A stretch of 64,000 bases of DNA, from the NCBI GenBank assembly GCA_018267575.1, contig JAFDYF010000052.1:1-64000 (forward strand), written 5' to 3'. Positions 1 to 8,615 of the stretch are shown here, one piece after another (position 1 is the first letter of the stretch; each line of letters begins with the position of its first letter). This DNA is from Bacteroidota bacterium. GTDB lineage: Bacteria; Bacteroidota; Bacteroidia; Chitinophagales; Chitinophagaceae. The notes beneath the pieces were generated by a model, which saw only the letters and a program-made list of their open reading frames with translations, was not told the origin of the DNA and ran no database searches. A program made the position numbers and the translations under genes.

Positions 1-503
1 CGCTCGGTCCAAATAATAAGACTTGACCCAAAGCCCACTTCGACGGACATTCCCACTTGAATTGCAAAATCTAATGCGCTTCTATTTGCTTTATTTTTAT
101 GGTGTTTATCCGCTTTATGTTTTAAGTATAATTCAACAATAGGAAGCCTTTCAACTAACCCTTTTACATTAAATACAGCTATCCATAATGGCTGATTCCC
201 ATATGAATCTTCCATCTCAAGTTTTCCATCATTTTCCAATATCAGTTTTGCTAATACTAAAAAATTTCGTTGAGCGCAATAATGTAACGGGGTGGCATGA
301 GTTCTCTCATCTTGTGCGTTGGTATTAATACCATTTTTAATCAAAAAAATTGCAGCATCTAAGGAATTTGTGATACAAGCCGCATGCAGGGCAGAATATC
401 CATATGTATACATATTAATATTAGCTCCTTCCATTAATAGCTTTTGAATGCCAGAGACATCATTTCTTTCTGCAAAATCAACAATTGAACTTTTACTTGT
501 CAT
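1..503 (-). CDS. ankyrin-repeat protein, 3' end outside the window
   Basis: The frame opens with ATG at 503-501 and stays open for 167 codons to the window edge, so the C-terminus is missing. The visible protein has at least three ankyrin-type units: a short N-terminal helix pair ending LLMEGANIN, then YGYSALHAACITNSLDAAIFLI, then ATPLHYCAQRNFLVLAKLILE and NQPLWIAVFN. The TPLHYC and SALHAA blocks are the classic ankyrin TPLH signature. There is no signal peptide, so it is probably cytoplasmic. Ankyrin proteins mediate protein-protein contacts; small bacterial ones often act as immunity or regulatory partners, but nothing here shows which. Domain call is strong, function unknown. Confidence 0.8.
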   Translation of the reverse strand, partial: MTSKSSIVDFAERNDVSGIQKLLMEGANINMYTYGYSALHAACITNSLDAAIFLIKNGINTNAQDERTHATPLHYCAQRNFLVLAKLILENDGKLEMEDSYGNQPLWIAVFNVKGLVERLPIVELYLKHKADKHHKNKANRSALDFAIQVGMSVEVGFGSSLIIWTE

Positions 504-677
504 TTTAATAGTTTAATTTTTCTAAGCCGTTGGTGTGTTGCGAGGCAAATAGCGTTGCTGCCGCCAACAACTTATTTTGTTCTTCAAGAGTATTATAAAT
601 GGTAGGATATCTGTAGTTGGTGGCCTATCGCACAAACCCTTACATAACAGCAACCGCGGCTGAAGATGCCTATGCCT
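504..677. other. intergenic region with short inverted repeats
   Basis: No gene is seen. Two imperfect stem-loops can be drawn: GTTGG near 530 with CCAAC near 572, containing an inner TTGC-GAG-GCAA hairpin, and TTGGTGG near 617 with a partner just before 655. They resemble the folded recombination sites that flank small cassette genes in Bacteroidota, but the core attC consensus is not met, so this is only a suggestion. Confidence 0.3.
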
Positions 678-1187
678 TTATAAATACCTTTCCTTGATGA
701 TCCTGCAATGGTGGGCTACATGACCTGCCGCAATAAATCCCAAGGCAACTACATTGATTGGGTGGTTGCTGGCCGTGCCGCTCGATAAGAGTGCTTCGTC
801 ATCAAAAGACTCAAACATCATTTCGGTCGATTTTCTTACCGCCCTGAATTCCTTAATGAGGTCGTCCCATTTTCGGTCGCCGACCTTTGCATTGGCTGCC
901 CATGCATTCTCATCAAAAGAAGCGAGTGGGGTAGCATCTTTTCTGGCAAAGCGAAGTGCCCGATAGGCGAATACCCGCTCTGTATCGATAAGGTGCTGTA
1001 TCAATTCTTTGATGGTCCATTTACCTTCAGCATAAGCATAATTGTGTTTTTTGGCAGGAATCTTTTTTATAAAATCTTTAAAATCCTTAGAATTTTTTTT
1101 TAGTGATTTTAATGGCTCTTGCTCCTTGGCAGCTTGTATATAAGTTTGGTAAAACTCGGCGGCGATAGACTGATCTTTGGTAACCAT
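678..1187 (-). CDS. DinB-like putative metal-dependent protein
   Basis: A 169-residue four-helix-bundle protein of the DinB/YfiT superfamily. Putative metal-ligand histidines sit where expected: His65 in ELIQHLIDTE and His156/His160 in the C-terminal GHVAHHCRIIKE motif. The sequence KWTIKELIQHLIDTERVFAYR is typical of DinB_2 members. The family includes bacillithiol and mycothiol transferases and many proteins with no known substrate, so the reaction cannot be stated. The start at 1187 (MVTKDQ) is preferred: the open frame runs 15 codons further upstream, but that extension overlaps the terminator hairpin of the neighbouring subtilase gene and looks non-coding. It is probably its own transcript or read-through from the subtilase gene. 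Confidence 0.85.
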   Translation of the reverse strand: MVTKDQSIAAEFYQTYIQAAKEQEPLKSLKKNSKDFKDFIKKIPAKKHNYAYAEGKWTIKELIQHLIDTERVFAYRALRFARKDATPLASFDENAWAANAKVGDRKWDDLIKEFRAVRKSTEMMFESFDDEALLSSGTASNHPINVVALGFIAAGHVAHHCRIIKERYL

Positions 1188-1202
1188 TTTTTTTATAAAT
1201 GT

Positions 1203-1233
1203 AAAAAGAAATGCCTTGCGATGGCAAGGCATT
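1203..1233 (-). terminator. rho-independent terminator of the subtilase gene
   Basis: A perfect 10-bp stem (AATGCCTTGC with GCAAGGCATT, loop of four) at 1210-1233 is followed on the minus strand by TTCTTTTT. It lies 28 bp after the subtilase stop codon and just before the DinB-like gene. Confidence 0.8.
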
Positions 1234-1260
1234 TGAATTATTTCCTTAAGTGGTAAGTCC

Positions 1261-2970
1261 TTAATCTTTCCTATTTCTCAATGTTGATTTGGGGGCGTTT
1301 TTTATTTCTGCACTAAGGGTGGAAGCCAACTTGATGGCCTGATAAGCATTCACAATGCCCCCCGAAACACAAAGGTCCGACATATCCACCATTTCGTCTT
1401 CGGTCCCAGGTTTCTTGACCTTGCCAGGTGGGGGCGTGGCCGATTTTACAATACAATATTTTACTTGTTGTGGGGTGAGGTTTGGGTAATATTCCAAAAG
1501 AAATGCAGCTACACCTGTAACCACTGGTGCAGCCATACTGGTTCCAGAGAGGTTGCCATATTTGTTGCCACCGGGCAGGGTGGAATAAATCTTAACACCG
1601 GGTGCGAATACATCCACCTCATGCTTGCCGTAGTTTGAAAAGGAGGCGGTATAACTTTTAAAACCGGGTTCTGCCAATGGGTCGCTACTGGCACCAACGG
1701 TGATCCAGTTGGTAGCCCTTTCCTTGTTGTCTTTAAAAATTGGGCTGGGGAAGTTCTCGGTACTATCGAGGTTTGCATTATCATTGCCTGCAGCTTCTAC
1801 CAACAAAACACCTTTCGATTGTGCATACCTCACGGCATCATCTACCCATTTTTTATATGGGGAAAGATGTTTGCCAAAGCTCATATTGATCACTTTCGCC
1901 CCATTGTCGACTGCATAACGGATGGCGAGTGCAATATCCTTATCATGTTCATCGCCATTGGGCACCGCTCGTACCATCATGATGCGTACATTATCGTCAA
2001 TCCCATCGATGCCGATACCATTGTTCCTTTCAGCCGCTATGATACCCGACACATGGGTGCCGTGCATGGGGTCGCCAGCCATAATATCGGTATTGCCATA
2101 ATAACGGTCATTGATATCCTGTTCATTGTCTTTCACCACATCCCCACGATAGTTTTTAGGTGCTTTTTCCTTTGCCTCTGCCTTTTTGGTATCGCGATCA
2201 ACGATTTCAGAGAAATCATTTAAGTATTCTTTGTTGGTCATGTCCATGATCTTATCTGCCTTGAACATATATAGCAGGATGGCTTTTGCCTTTCTGGCAT
2301 CATCTGTACTGGTGGTAAAACTATCAAGCATATTACCAGTATACTCGGTCTTCTTCATGTCTTTTTGAATAATGCTATCACTCTTGACCGCCGTAGCAAA
2401 AAAACGTTTCAAGAGCAAGAGGTCGGCTGCTGATTCGGCCACATCATCACCCATCACCGATTTTTTGGCTTTCAACCACATGTTGTAATCATAAAGGTCA
2501 TCACCCGTAAGTTTTGTTGGGTCAAAATCCTTTGCTTCAAAACGGTCCTTGAACATATAATATACACGGGCCTCTTCCTGTGAATCATCATTTACATTGG
2601 TGCCATCTTTACCCCCAATAAAATTCCATCCATGCACATCATCTATATAACCATTATGGTCGTCATCGATACCATTACCCGGCTTTTCCTTTGGGTTGAC
2701 CCACAAAATACTTTTCAGGTCTTCCTGCAAAGTGTCAATGCCCGAGTCGATTACCGCAACGATCACCGGCTTGCTCTTTAGCTTTTTCAATTTTACAAAA
2801 TCATAGGCTTTATTGATGCTGATCCCTTCAAAGCCATCATCTGCTTTATCCATTAGATGCCATCCTTTGGGCAAATCTGTTTTGATGGAACTTCCTTGTG
2901 AAAAACCATTCTCAAAGGCAAACAATAGGAAAACCGTAACGCAAAGCAACCATTTCAATCGACTCTTCAT
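1261..2970 (-). CDS. secreted S8 (subtilisin-family) serine peptidase
   Basis: A 569-residue peptidase. Residues 1-25 form a Sec signal peptide (basic start, hydrophobic core, cut near FSQG). The S8 triad is complete: Asp75 in VAVIDSGID, His303 in MHGTHVSGI and Ser478 in SGTSMAAP, with oxyanion Asn396 in EAAGND. About 225 residues separate Asp and His, far more than in subtilisin; the insert is charged and helical and includes the Asp/Gly-rich DDDHNGYIDD stretch, a pattern seen in other Bacteroidota S8 peptidases. No T9SS sorting domain or propeptide is visible, so it probably acts in the periplasm or on the outer membrane. Monocistronic, closed by the terminator at 1203-1233. Confidence 0.96.
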   Translation of the reverse strand: MKSRLKWLLCVTVFLLFAFENGFSQGSSIKTDLPKGWHLMDKADDGFEGISINKAYDFVKLKKLKSKPVIVAVIDSGIDTLQEDLKSILWVNPKEKPGNGIDDDHNGYIDDVHGWNFIGGKDGTNVNDDSQEEARVYYMFKDRFEAKDFDPTKLTGDDLYDYNMWLKAKKSVMGDDVAESAADLLLLKRFFATAVKSDSIIQKDMKKTEYTGNMLDSFTTSTDDARKAKAILLYMFKADKIMDMTNKEYLNDFSEIVDRDTKKAEAKEKAPKNYRGDVVKDNEQDINDRYYGNTDIMAGDPMHGTHVSGIIAAERNNGIGIDGIDDNVRIMMVRAVPNGDEHDKDIALAIRYAVDNGAKVINMSFGKHLSPYKKWVDDAVRYAQSKGVLLVEAAGNDNANLDSTENFPSPIFKDNKERATNWITVGASSDPLAEPGFKSYTASFSNYGKHEVDVFAPGVKIYSTLPGGNKYGNLSGTSMAAPVVTGVAAFLLEYYPNLTPQQVKYCIVKSATPPPGKVKKPGTEDEMVDMSDLCVSGGIVNAYQAIKLASTLSAEIKNAPKSTLRNRKD

Positions 2971-3062
2971 TTTTGTGTTTTATTTTTTTTTGATAACAAT
3001 TTTAAGCAAGGCCTGTTTACATAAGCTGACCTATCTTTTTGTTAATGTCGGGAATAAAAATA

Positions 3063-3096
3063 GTATAAAAAGAAACCATCGCCTTTTTTTTTATAC
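3063..3096 (-). terminator. AT-rich hairpin after the OmpA/TSP3 gene
   Basis: GTATAAAAA (3063-3071) pairs with TTTTTATAC (3088-3096). It stands between the OmpA stop and the subtilase start and may end the OmpA transcript. The stem is weak because it is almost all A-T. Confidence 0.4.
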
Positions 3097-3130
3097 GGAC
3101 AGTTTGTATCATCTTGTTAAAATCATGGTC

Positions 3131-4687
3131 TTATTTGTCAGAAGTCAGCTTTAATTCCACTCTCCGGTTTGCAGCCATCCCTTCCTTGGTACGGTTATCG
3201 GCAATCGGGTGCTCCTGGCCACGACCAATAGCCGTAATCCTTTCCTCCGCAATGCCACTGGAGATCAGGTAATTTTTAACAGCATTGGCCCGGTTTCTAG
3301 ACAATACCATATTATGTTCGGGTGTGCCTGTCGTGTCCGTATGCCCTTCAATTTCCAGTTTCAAGCTTTTATCCTTTTTCAGGATAGATACCAATTCGTT
3401 TAGGTTATCATACGAATCCCCGGTAAGCTGGGTACTGCCAGTTGCAAAGAGGATATTATGGGCCACATAGTTAAGCCTTTCCTTTATTTCTTTGCTGATT
3501 TCCGGACATCCATTGTTTTCTTTTACACCAGGCACGGTTGGACATCTATCATCCTCATCATTGATGCCATCACCATCGGTATCGGGCACTGGGCAACCAT
3601 TATATTTAGCCATGCCTTTTACAGTTCGGCAGGAATCATGATCGTCATCCACCCCATCGCCATCGGTATCAGGTACGGGACATCCGTTGTATTTGGCAAC
3701 CCCTTTTATCAATTTGCAGGAATCATGCTCGTCGTCGATGCCATCATTGTCGGTATCAGGTATCGGGCAGCCATTGTATTTTTCAACCCCTTTCACCAAT
3801 TTGCAGGAATCCTCCTCATCATTGATGCCATCAGCATCTGAATCAGGTACCGGACAACCATTGTATTTGGCCAAACCTGGAACATGAGGACATTGGTCTT
3901 GGGCATCGGGTATACCATCGTTATCCGCATCTTTGATTTTTTGTGGTGGTCTGGGAGGGGTTTGGGTTTTGCCTATCCAAATACCGAGCGAGGCGCCCAT
4001 CACATGGTGTTTGAATCTGCCATCATAAGGAGCTGTGTAAAAATTGGAAAGACCTTGACTGGCATAGAGATTTAAAATCACATTGCCGAACTCACAACCT
4101 GCTTTTTCATTGATCCCATAGTCAAGGGTCTTATATTTATCAATGGCATTTCCTACCAATAAATCGGTACTGCCCGATGTAAAGTTATAGTTGGAATTCC
4201 TTTTCACTAGGAGCGACTGGTTGTTCATTTTGGCACTATATACAAATGCCAGATAAGGTCCTGCACTAATGAAAAATTTATTCTTGTGGGAACTGGAAAG
4301 GTTTACTTTATAAGTCAGGTTCAAAGGGATCTCAATATAGCCGAGTTGCAGGACGTTTTTTTGGTTGACCGTATAAAAACTATCACTCCTCACCATGTTG
4401 GAAGTATCATAGTTTTTAAAAAATTGTCTTCCCTTGGCGCTGTAATTAACGCCGGGCTGAAAATAGAACCCCTTATAACCAATGGGTATATCGGCAAGCA
4501 CACCCAATGAAATGCCAGTACGAGCCGAATAAAATGGTTTGTATGCAGTATCCCAGCCAGCCAAATTGTTTTTTTCGGTCACATTCGCGGAATGTACCCC
4601 AATAAAAGCACCTAGCTTAATTTGAGCAAAAGCTCCCGAAATCAGGAAAAGGCATAAAAACAATAAAGAAGAAGTTCTTTTTTTCAT
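3131..4687 (-). CDS. OmpA-family outer-membrane protein with beta-barrel and TSP3 repeats
   Basis: A 518-residue outer-membrane protein. A signal peptide (about 1-22, ending GAFAQ) leads into a PorT-like beta-barrel domain of about 200 residues (for example GVLADIPIGYKGFYFQPGVNYS). Five thrombospondin-type-3 calcium-binding repeats follow, each of the form DxDxDGIxDxxDxCxxxxGxxKYNGCPxP. The C-terminal OmpA domain (NILFATGSTQL, then LEIEGHTDTTG and NRRVELKL) binds peptidoglycan. The whole should tether the outer membrane to the wall through a stiff Ca-binding stalk. ATG at 4687 is preferred over a GTG two codons upstream. The TSP3 DNA (about 3530-3930) is a coding tandem repeat. Confidence 0.95.
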   Translation of the reverse strand: MKKRTSSLLFLCLFLISGAFAQIKLGAFIGVHSANVTEKNNLAGWDTAYKPFYSARTGISLGVLADIPIGYKGFYFQPGVNYSAKGRQFFKNYDTSNMVRSDSFYTVNQKNVLQLGYIEIPLNLTYKVNLSSSHKNKFFISAGPYLAFVYSAKMNNQSLLVKRNSNYNFTSGSTDLLVGNAIDKYKTLDYGINEKAGCEFGNVILNLYASQGLSNFYTAPYDGRFKHHVMGASLGIWIGKTQTPPRPPQKIKDADNDGIPDAQDQCPHVPGLAKYNGCPVPDSDADGINDEEDSCKLVKGVEKYNGCPIPDTDNDGIDDEHDSCKLIKGVAKYNGCPVPDTDGDGVDDDHDSCRTVKGMAKYNGCPVPDTDGDGINDEDDRCPTVPGVKENNGCPEISKEIKERLNYVAHNILFATGSTQLTGDSYDNLNELVSILKKDKSLKLEIEGHTDTTGTPEHNMVLSRNRANAVKNYLISSGIAEERITAIGRGQEHPIADNRTKEGMAANRRVELKLTSDK

Positions 4688-4878
4688 AAGCACACTGCTT
4701 TCAAAGCATAACAGTTATACTAATCAGACAATAACGTCTAAAGGGAACTATTATTTTGAAAAAGGCTGATTATACTTGTGCAGGAGATGGCTATGATAAA
4801 CGGTTGGCTGACAAAAGGAAGGGATCGGAATCAAAGGAGGGTCTTTTATGCCCCAAACCTTAATCCCTATCCCTTTAT

Positions 4879-6402
4879 TTAAAGGTCAAACTTGATGCCT
4901 TGTGCAAGGGGCAGGTCTTCGGAATAGTTGATGGTATTGGTTTGTCTGCGCATATACGCTTTCCAGGCATCGCTGCCGCTTTCCCTTCCGCCTCCTGTTT
5001 CTTTCTCCCCACCAAAAGCCCCTCCAATCTCCGCCCCGGAAGTACCAATATTTACATTGGCAATACCACAGTCGCTACCGGCATAGGAAAGAAATTTTTC
5101 GGCCTCGCGGATATTGAGCGTCATGATGGAAGATGACAAACCTTGGGGCACCCCATTTTGGATGGCGATGGCCTCCTCAATGGTTTTATATTTCAGTAAA
5201 TATAAAACAGGGGCAAAAGTTTCGTGCTGCACAATTTTGAATTGTGGTTCTGCTTCCGCGATGCAGGGCTTTACATAACATCCGCTTTCATATCCGGCAC
5301 CTTGCAATAATCCGGGTTCCACAATAAATTTACCGCCTTCAGCAATGCATGCTTCCGTAGATTGTTGATAAAGCCTGACAGCATCCTGATCGATCAGCGG
5401 CCCAACATGGTTATGTTCGTCCAATGGGTTGCCGATTTTTAATTGAGCATAGGCTGCTATCAATTTTTCTTTTACGGCATTATACACTTTTTCGTGGATA
5501 ATCAGTCTTCGGGTTGATGTGCAACGCTGGCCCGCAGTGCCCACAGCACCAAACAAGGCACCACGTATGGCGATATTCAAATCGGCGTGTTCGCTGATGA
5601 TGATGGCATTGTTTCCCCCCAACTCAAGCAAAGCCCTTCCAAGTCTTGCACCTACCGCTTTGCCCACAGCCTTGCCCATTCTGGTAGAGCCGGTTGCGGA
5701 AACCAGCGGTATGTGTGTGTCATTGGCCAGCCATTCGCCTACTTCTCTTTCACCAACAATTAGGCAACCAACGCCTTCGGGTACCTGATTATTGGAAAAT
5801 ACTTCAGATATAATCTCTTGACAAGCCAATGCGCACAAAGGCACTTTTTCTGAAGGCTTCCATATACAGGTATTGCCACAGACCCAGCCAATCATTGCAT
5901 TCCAACTCCACACGGCCACTGGAAAATTAAAAGCGGAAATAATGGATACAATACCCAAGGGATGCCATTGCTCATACATCCGATGTAAAGGGCGCTCACT
6001 ATGCATGGTAAGCCCATGCAATTGTCTGGAAAGACCTACCGCCAGGTCGCATATATCAATCATTTCCTGCACCTCACCATATCCTTCCTGAAGACTTTTT
6101 CCCATTTCATAGGAAACGAGTTTGCCCAAAGGTTCTTTTTGCTTGCGTAAAGCTTCACCGATTTGTCTGACCACTTCACCCCGTTTGGGAGCGGGCCATT
6201 GCCTCCATTCTAGGAAAGCGGATTGCGCAATGCCTATTGTTTTTTCGTAGGCCTCTCTGTCCGTAGCGGTAACTGAGGCAATCAGTTTTCCATCGACCGG
6301 GGAAAACGATTTGATTTGGTGTCCATTGGATTCAATCCAATCCGATCCGGTGGAGGTTCCGTTATTGACACTTTCTATTTTAAGTCGTTTTAGAAAATCC
6401 AT
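4879..6402 (-). CDS. aldehyde dehydrogenase, ALDH7 (aminoadipate-semialdehyde) type
   Basis: A 507-residue NAD-dependent aldehyde dehydrogenase. Catalytic Cys294 lies in GTAGQRCTSTRRL and the general base Glu260 in LLELGGNNAI; that GGNNA form and the QRCTSTRR context are typical of the ALDH7 group (antiquitin, L-2-aminoadipate-6-semialdehyde dehydrogenase) rather than ALDH1-type enzymes. The role is probably oxidation of alpha-aminoadipic semialdehyde in lysine breakdown or a related semialdehyde; substrate is inferred from the family only. No other lysine-catabolic gene is nearby. The start at 6402 is chosen because the 11 codons upstream lie inside a strong hairpin. Two abutting hairpins precede this start. 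Confidence 0.93.
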   Translation of the reverse strand: MDFLKRLKIESVNNGTSTGSDWIESNGHQIKSFSPVDGKLIASVTATDREAYEKTIGIAQSAFLEWRQWPAPKRGEVVRQIGEALRKQKEPLGKLVSYEMGKSLQEGYGEVQEMIDICDLAVGLSRQLHGLTMHSERPLHRMYEQWHPLGIVSIISAFNFPVAVWSWNAMIGWVCGNTCIWKPSEKVPLCALACQEIISEVFSNNQVPEGVGCLIVGEREVGEWLANDTHIPLVSATGSTRMGKAVGKAVGARLGRALLELGGNNAIIISEHADLNIAIRGALFGAVGTAGQRCTSTRRLIIHEKVYNAVKEKLIAAYAQLKIGNPLDEHNHVGPLIDQDAVRLYQQSTEACIAEGGKFIVEPGLLQGAGYESGCYVKPCIAEAEPQFKIVQHETFAPVLYLLKYKTIEEAIAIQNGVPQGLSSSIMTLNIREAEKFLSYAGSDCGIANVNIGTSGAEIGGAFGGEKETGGGRESGSDAWKAYMRRQTNTINYSEDLPLAQGIKFDL

Positions 6403-6406
6403 AAAA

Positions 6407-6438
6407 AAATTGCTTACGATTTTAATCGCAAGCAATTT
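6407..6438 (-). terminator. hairpin plus T-run directly before the ALDH start codon
   Basis: The 15-nt arms 6407-6421 and 6424-6438 pair with a single mismatch. On the minus strand the stem is followed by seven T and then the ATG at 6402. It has the shape of an intrinsic terminator or attenuator, placed so that it would also bury the ribosome-binding region of the ALDH gene. Confidence 0.55.
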
Positions 6439-6470
6439 AAGGATTTACCATTAAACAATGGTAAATCCTT
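6439..6470 (-). repeat. perfect 14-bp hairpin abutting the previous one
   Basis: Arms AAGGATTTACCATT (6439-6452) and AATGGTAAATCCTT (6457-6470) are exact complements with loop AAAC. The hairpin touches the next one at 6438/6439 with no spacer. It may help end the LytTR transcript, whose stop lies 190 bp upstream on this strand, or be part of a regulatory leader of the ALDH gene. Confidence 0.6.
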
Positions 6471-6658
6471 GAACTTAAAACCTATTATGAAAAAAGCACT
6501 ATATATGAAACGATAGTTATTATCATCGGGTTGTGCATCATCGTTTTTTTATGGGTTTCTTAGGTGAACAGGGTAAATTTATCGGGGAAATAATGGGATC
6601 GAAAAAATAAAAAGAACCTTATCACAACCTGAAAATGGGTTAATGATTTCAACTGGGC

Positions 6659-7360
6659 TTAACCGCCCATTCTCTTATCCATCACCGCAAAAAAACTCTC
6701 GCTATAACTGACACCAATAGGTATTTCCTTATCGGCAATCTTAACCCTGCTCTTGCTGATATGCTCAATTTTGCTGATTGGGATGATATAAGAACGATGG
6801 ATACGTATAAATTCTTTGGCAGGCAACTTCAATGCGATTGTTTTTAATGTCATTAAAGTGAGGATAGGCTTTTGTGGCAAGTATATTTTTATATAGTCAT
6901 CCAGCCCTTCGATATAAAGGATATCCTTTAGGTTGATTTTGGTCATCTGGTAATCCGACTTCACAAAAACATATCCGTCCTGCATTTCTTGGTTGCTGAT
7001 AAAGTCGGCATATTCTTTTGCCTTATAAACCGATTTCAAAAATCGGTCGTATTCTATTGGCTTTAGCAGATAGTCAATGGCATCCACATTAAACCCATCC
7101 ACCGCATATTCACTAAAAGCGGTGGTAAAGATGACCGCGCTATCTTTTTTACTGATGATTTTGGAAAACTCGATCCCATTGATGTCTGGCATTTGAATAT
7201 CCAGAAACACGATATCGATATGGGTATACTCCAGCAATTTTTTTGCTTCAAAAGGATCCGAGAATACCCCTTTCAGTTCGAGAAAATATATTTTTGAAAT
7301 ATATTTTTTCATAAGCTCCAATGCGAGGGGTTCATCGTCAATGGCAATACAGGAAAGCAT
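6659..7360 (-). CDS. LytTR-family response regulator
   Basis: A 233-residue two-domain regulator. The N-terminal receiver has the acidic pair in IAIDDEP and phospho-acceptor Asp54 in VFLDIQMPD. The C-terminal LytTR DNA-binding domain (about 130-230) includes the family blocks DILYIEGLDDYIKIYL and FIRIHRSYIIPISKIEHI. LytTR proteins bind promoter repeats and commonly control surface or metabolic genes in Bacteroidota. The start ATG overlaps the stop of the kinase gene (TAATG at 7360), so the two are translationally coupled and are partners. Confidence 0.96.
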   Translation of the reverse strand: MLSCIAIDDEPLALELMKKYISKIYFLELKGVFSDPFEAKKLLEYTHIDIVFLDIQMPDINGIEFSKIISKKDSAVIFTTAFSEYAVDGFNVDAIDYLLKPIEYDRFLKSVYKAKEYADFISNQEMQDGYVFVKSDYQMTKINLKDILYIEGLDDYIKIYLPQKPILTLMTLKTIALKLPAKEFIRIHRSYIIPISKIEHISKSRVKIADKEIPIGVSYSESFFAVMDKRMGG

Positions 7361-8418
7361 TATAGGCCAATATTTAAATTCACGATATAGGTTGATTTAT
7401 TATCCAACAAGTTAAGATAATATCGGTTACGGTATAATAGGTCCAGTCTTCTTTTGGCATTGGCTATACCAATGCCTGTTTTATCAGAAGGACCGAGCAA
7501 AGCATGGGCGTATTTATTATTTACCACCTTAAAGAAAATCCCATTATGATTTATCTCCAGTGATATATCAATCGGAGAAGTTTCGCGGGTGCTCACCCCA
7601 TATTTGAAAGCATTCTCCACAAAAGGCAAAAACAATAATGGGGATATCTGTTTGTCAGAGGGGTCACCACTAACCTGAAAGCTGACTTGGGATTTATCGG
7701 TAAGCCGCATTTTTTGAAGTTCAATATAATGGGTGATGAACTGTATCTCTTTCTCAAGTGATACCAAATTATTTTTGGCCTCGGTGAGCACATAGCGCAT
7801 AATGGTTGATAATTTCAATACCATCTCCGCTGTTTTTTCTGAATTGGCTTCGGCCAATGCGTAAATATTATTGAGGGTGTTGAATAAAAAATGGGGGTTG
7901 ATTTGCGATTTCAAAAACGATAGTTCCGCGGTGAGTTTTTCATTTTCGATCTCATTTTTTTCCCTTTCATATTTGAGCCACCGCGATGCCACTTTGATTC
8001 CGGTACTGATCACAAAAAGGAATAGGAATATCGCAATGGACCCGCTGGATAGGATGGGGGGCTTTAACCTGGCCATACGGCCCTGTTGCCAAGGAATGGG
8101 AGGAAGCCAGTTAATGGTGTTGCTCAGATAGCGGTATAGATGTGGGAATAGCCCGAAAAAAATCATCAAGGAAAAAATCAATACCGTATAAAAGAAGATC
8201 CTTTTTTTTTCTAGAAGGTTGGGGATGAATATATAAAAATTGAGATAGTAAAAACTGATATACAAAAAGCTGCTGAGGAGAAAATAAGTGGATATATATT
8301 GTTCCGGGATAAAAGGCCCATCTTTTGGGCGGGGAACAAATGCAAATGGCAACATCAAGAAACATAGCCATGCGGAAATATGGACAATCACCTGAAGAGC
8401 TGCCTTATTGAATTTCAT
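7360..8418 (-). CDS. LytS/YehU-type sensor histidine kinase
   Basis: An integral-membrane kinase. Four hydrophobic segments in the first 145 residues are followed by a short coiled coil and the His_kinase domain: FLKSQINPHFLFNTLNNI carries the phospho-acceptor histidine (His176 from this start), and the ATPase N-box is LLFLPFVENAFKYG, with a GIGIAN G-box near the end. No extracellular sensor domain is present, so the signal is probably sensed in the membrane. It passes phosphate to the LytTR regulator, whose ATG overlaps this stop. An in-frame ATG at 8484 would add 22 residues; the start at 8418 (MKFNKAALQ) places the first membrane helix close to the N-terminus, as is usual. Confidence 0.94.
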   Translation of the reverse strand: MKFNKAALQVIVHISAWLCFLMLPFAFVPRPKDGPFIPEQYISTYFLLSSFLYISFYYLNFYIFIPNLLEKKRIFFYTVLIFSLMIFFGLFPHLYRYLSNTINWLPPIPWQQGRMARLKPPILSSGSIAIFLFLFVISTGIKVASRWLKYEREKNEIENEKLTAELSFLKSQINPHFLFNTLNNIYALAEANSEKTAEMVLKLSTIMRYVLTEAKNNLVSLEKEIQFITHYIELQKMRLTDKSQVSFQVSGDPSDKQISPLLFLPFVENAFKYGVSTRETSPIDISLEINHNGIFFKVVNNKYAHALLGPSDKTGIGIANAKRRLDLLYRNRYYLNLLDNKSTYIVNLNIGL

Positions 8419-8565
8419 TCTGCTTTTGGGGAAGAAGCGGGCAGACCATATGGAGGAGAAAGCCATTCCGGTTTTAATTTGCATGAAGATAAATATAGGT
8501 GCTCTCTTATTTAATTTCAGATTAATTAGATGAACTTATTTAAAAAATCGGTGAACGGTAAAAAT

Positions 8566-8597
8566 AAAAAAGCCATGCAAATTTGCATGGCTTTTTT
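8566..8597. terminator. palindromic terminator between TonB receptor and kinase genes
   Basis: A 32-nt perfect palindrome: AAAAAAGCCATGCAAA followed by its complement. It supplies a T-run on either strand. It sits 19 bp after the TonB receptor stop and ends that transcript before the kinase gene. Confidence 0.85.
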
Positions 8598-8615
8598 ATT
8601 AAAAGAAGAGTCGAT

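Noticed and set aside
3458..3841. long plus-strand open frame and tandem DNA repeats opposite the OmpA gene
   Set aside because: The repeats encode thrombospondin-type-3 units on the minus strand; the plus frame is their antisense shadow, and spacing and divergence rule out a CRISPR array.
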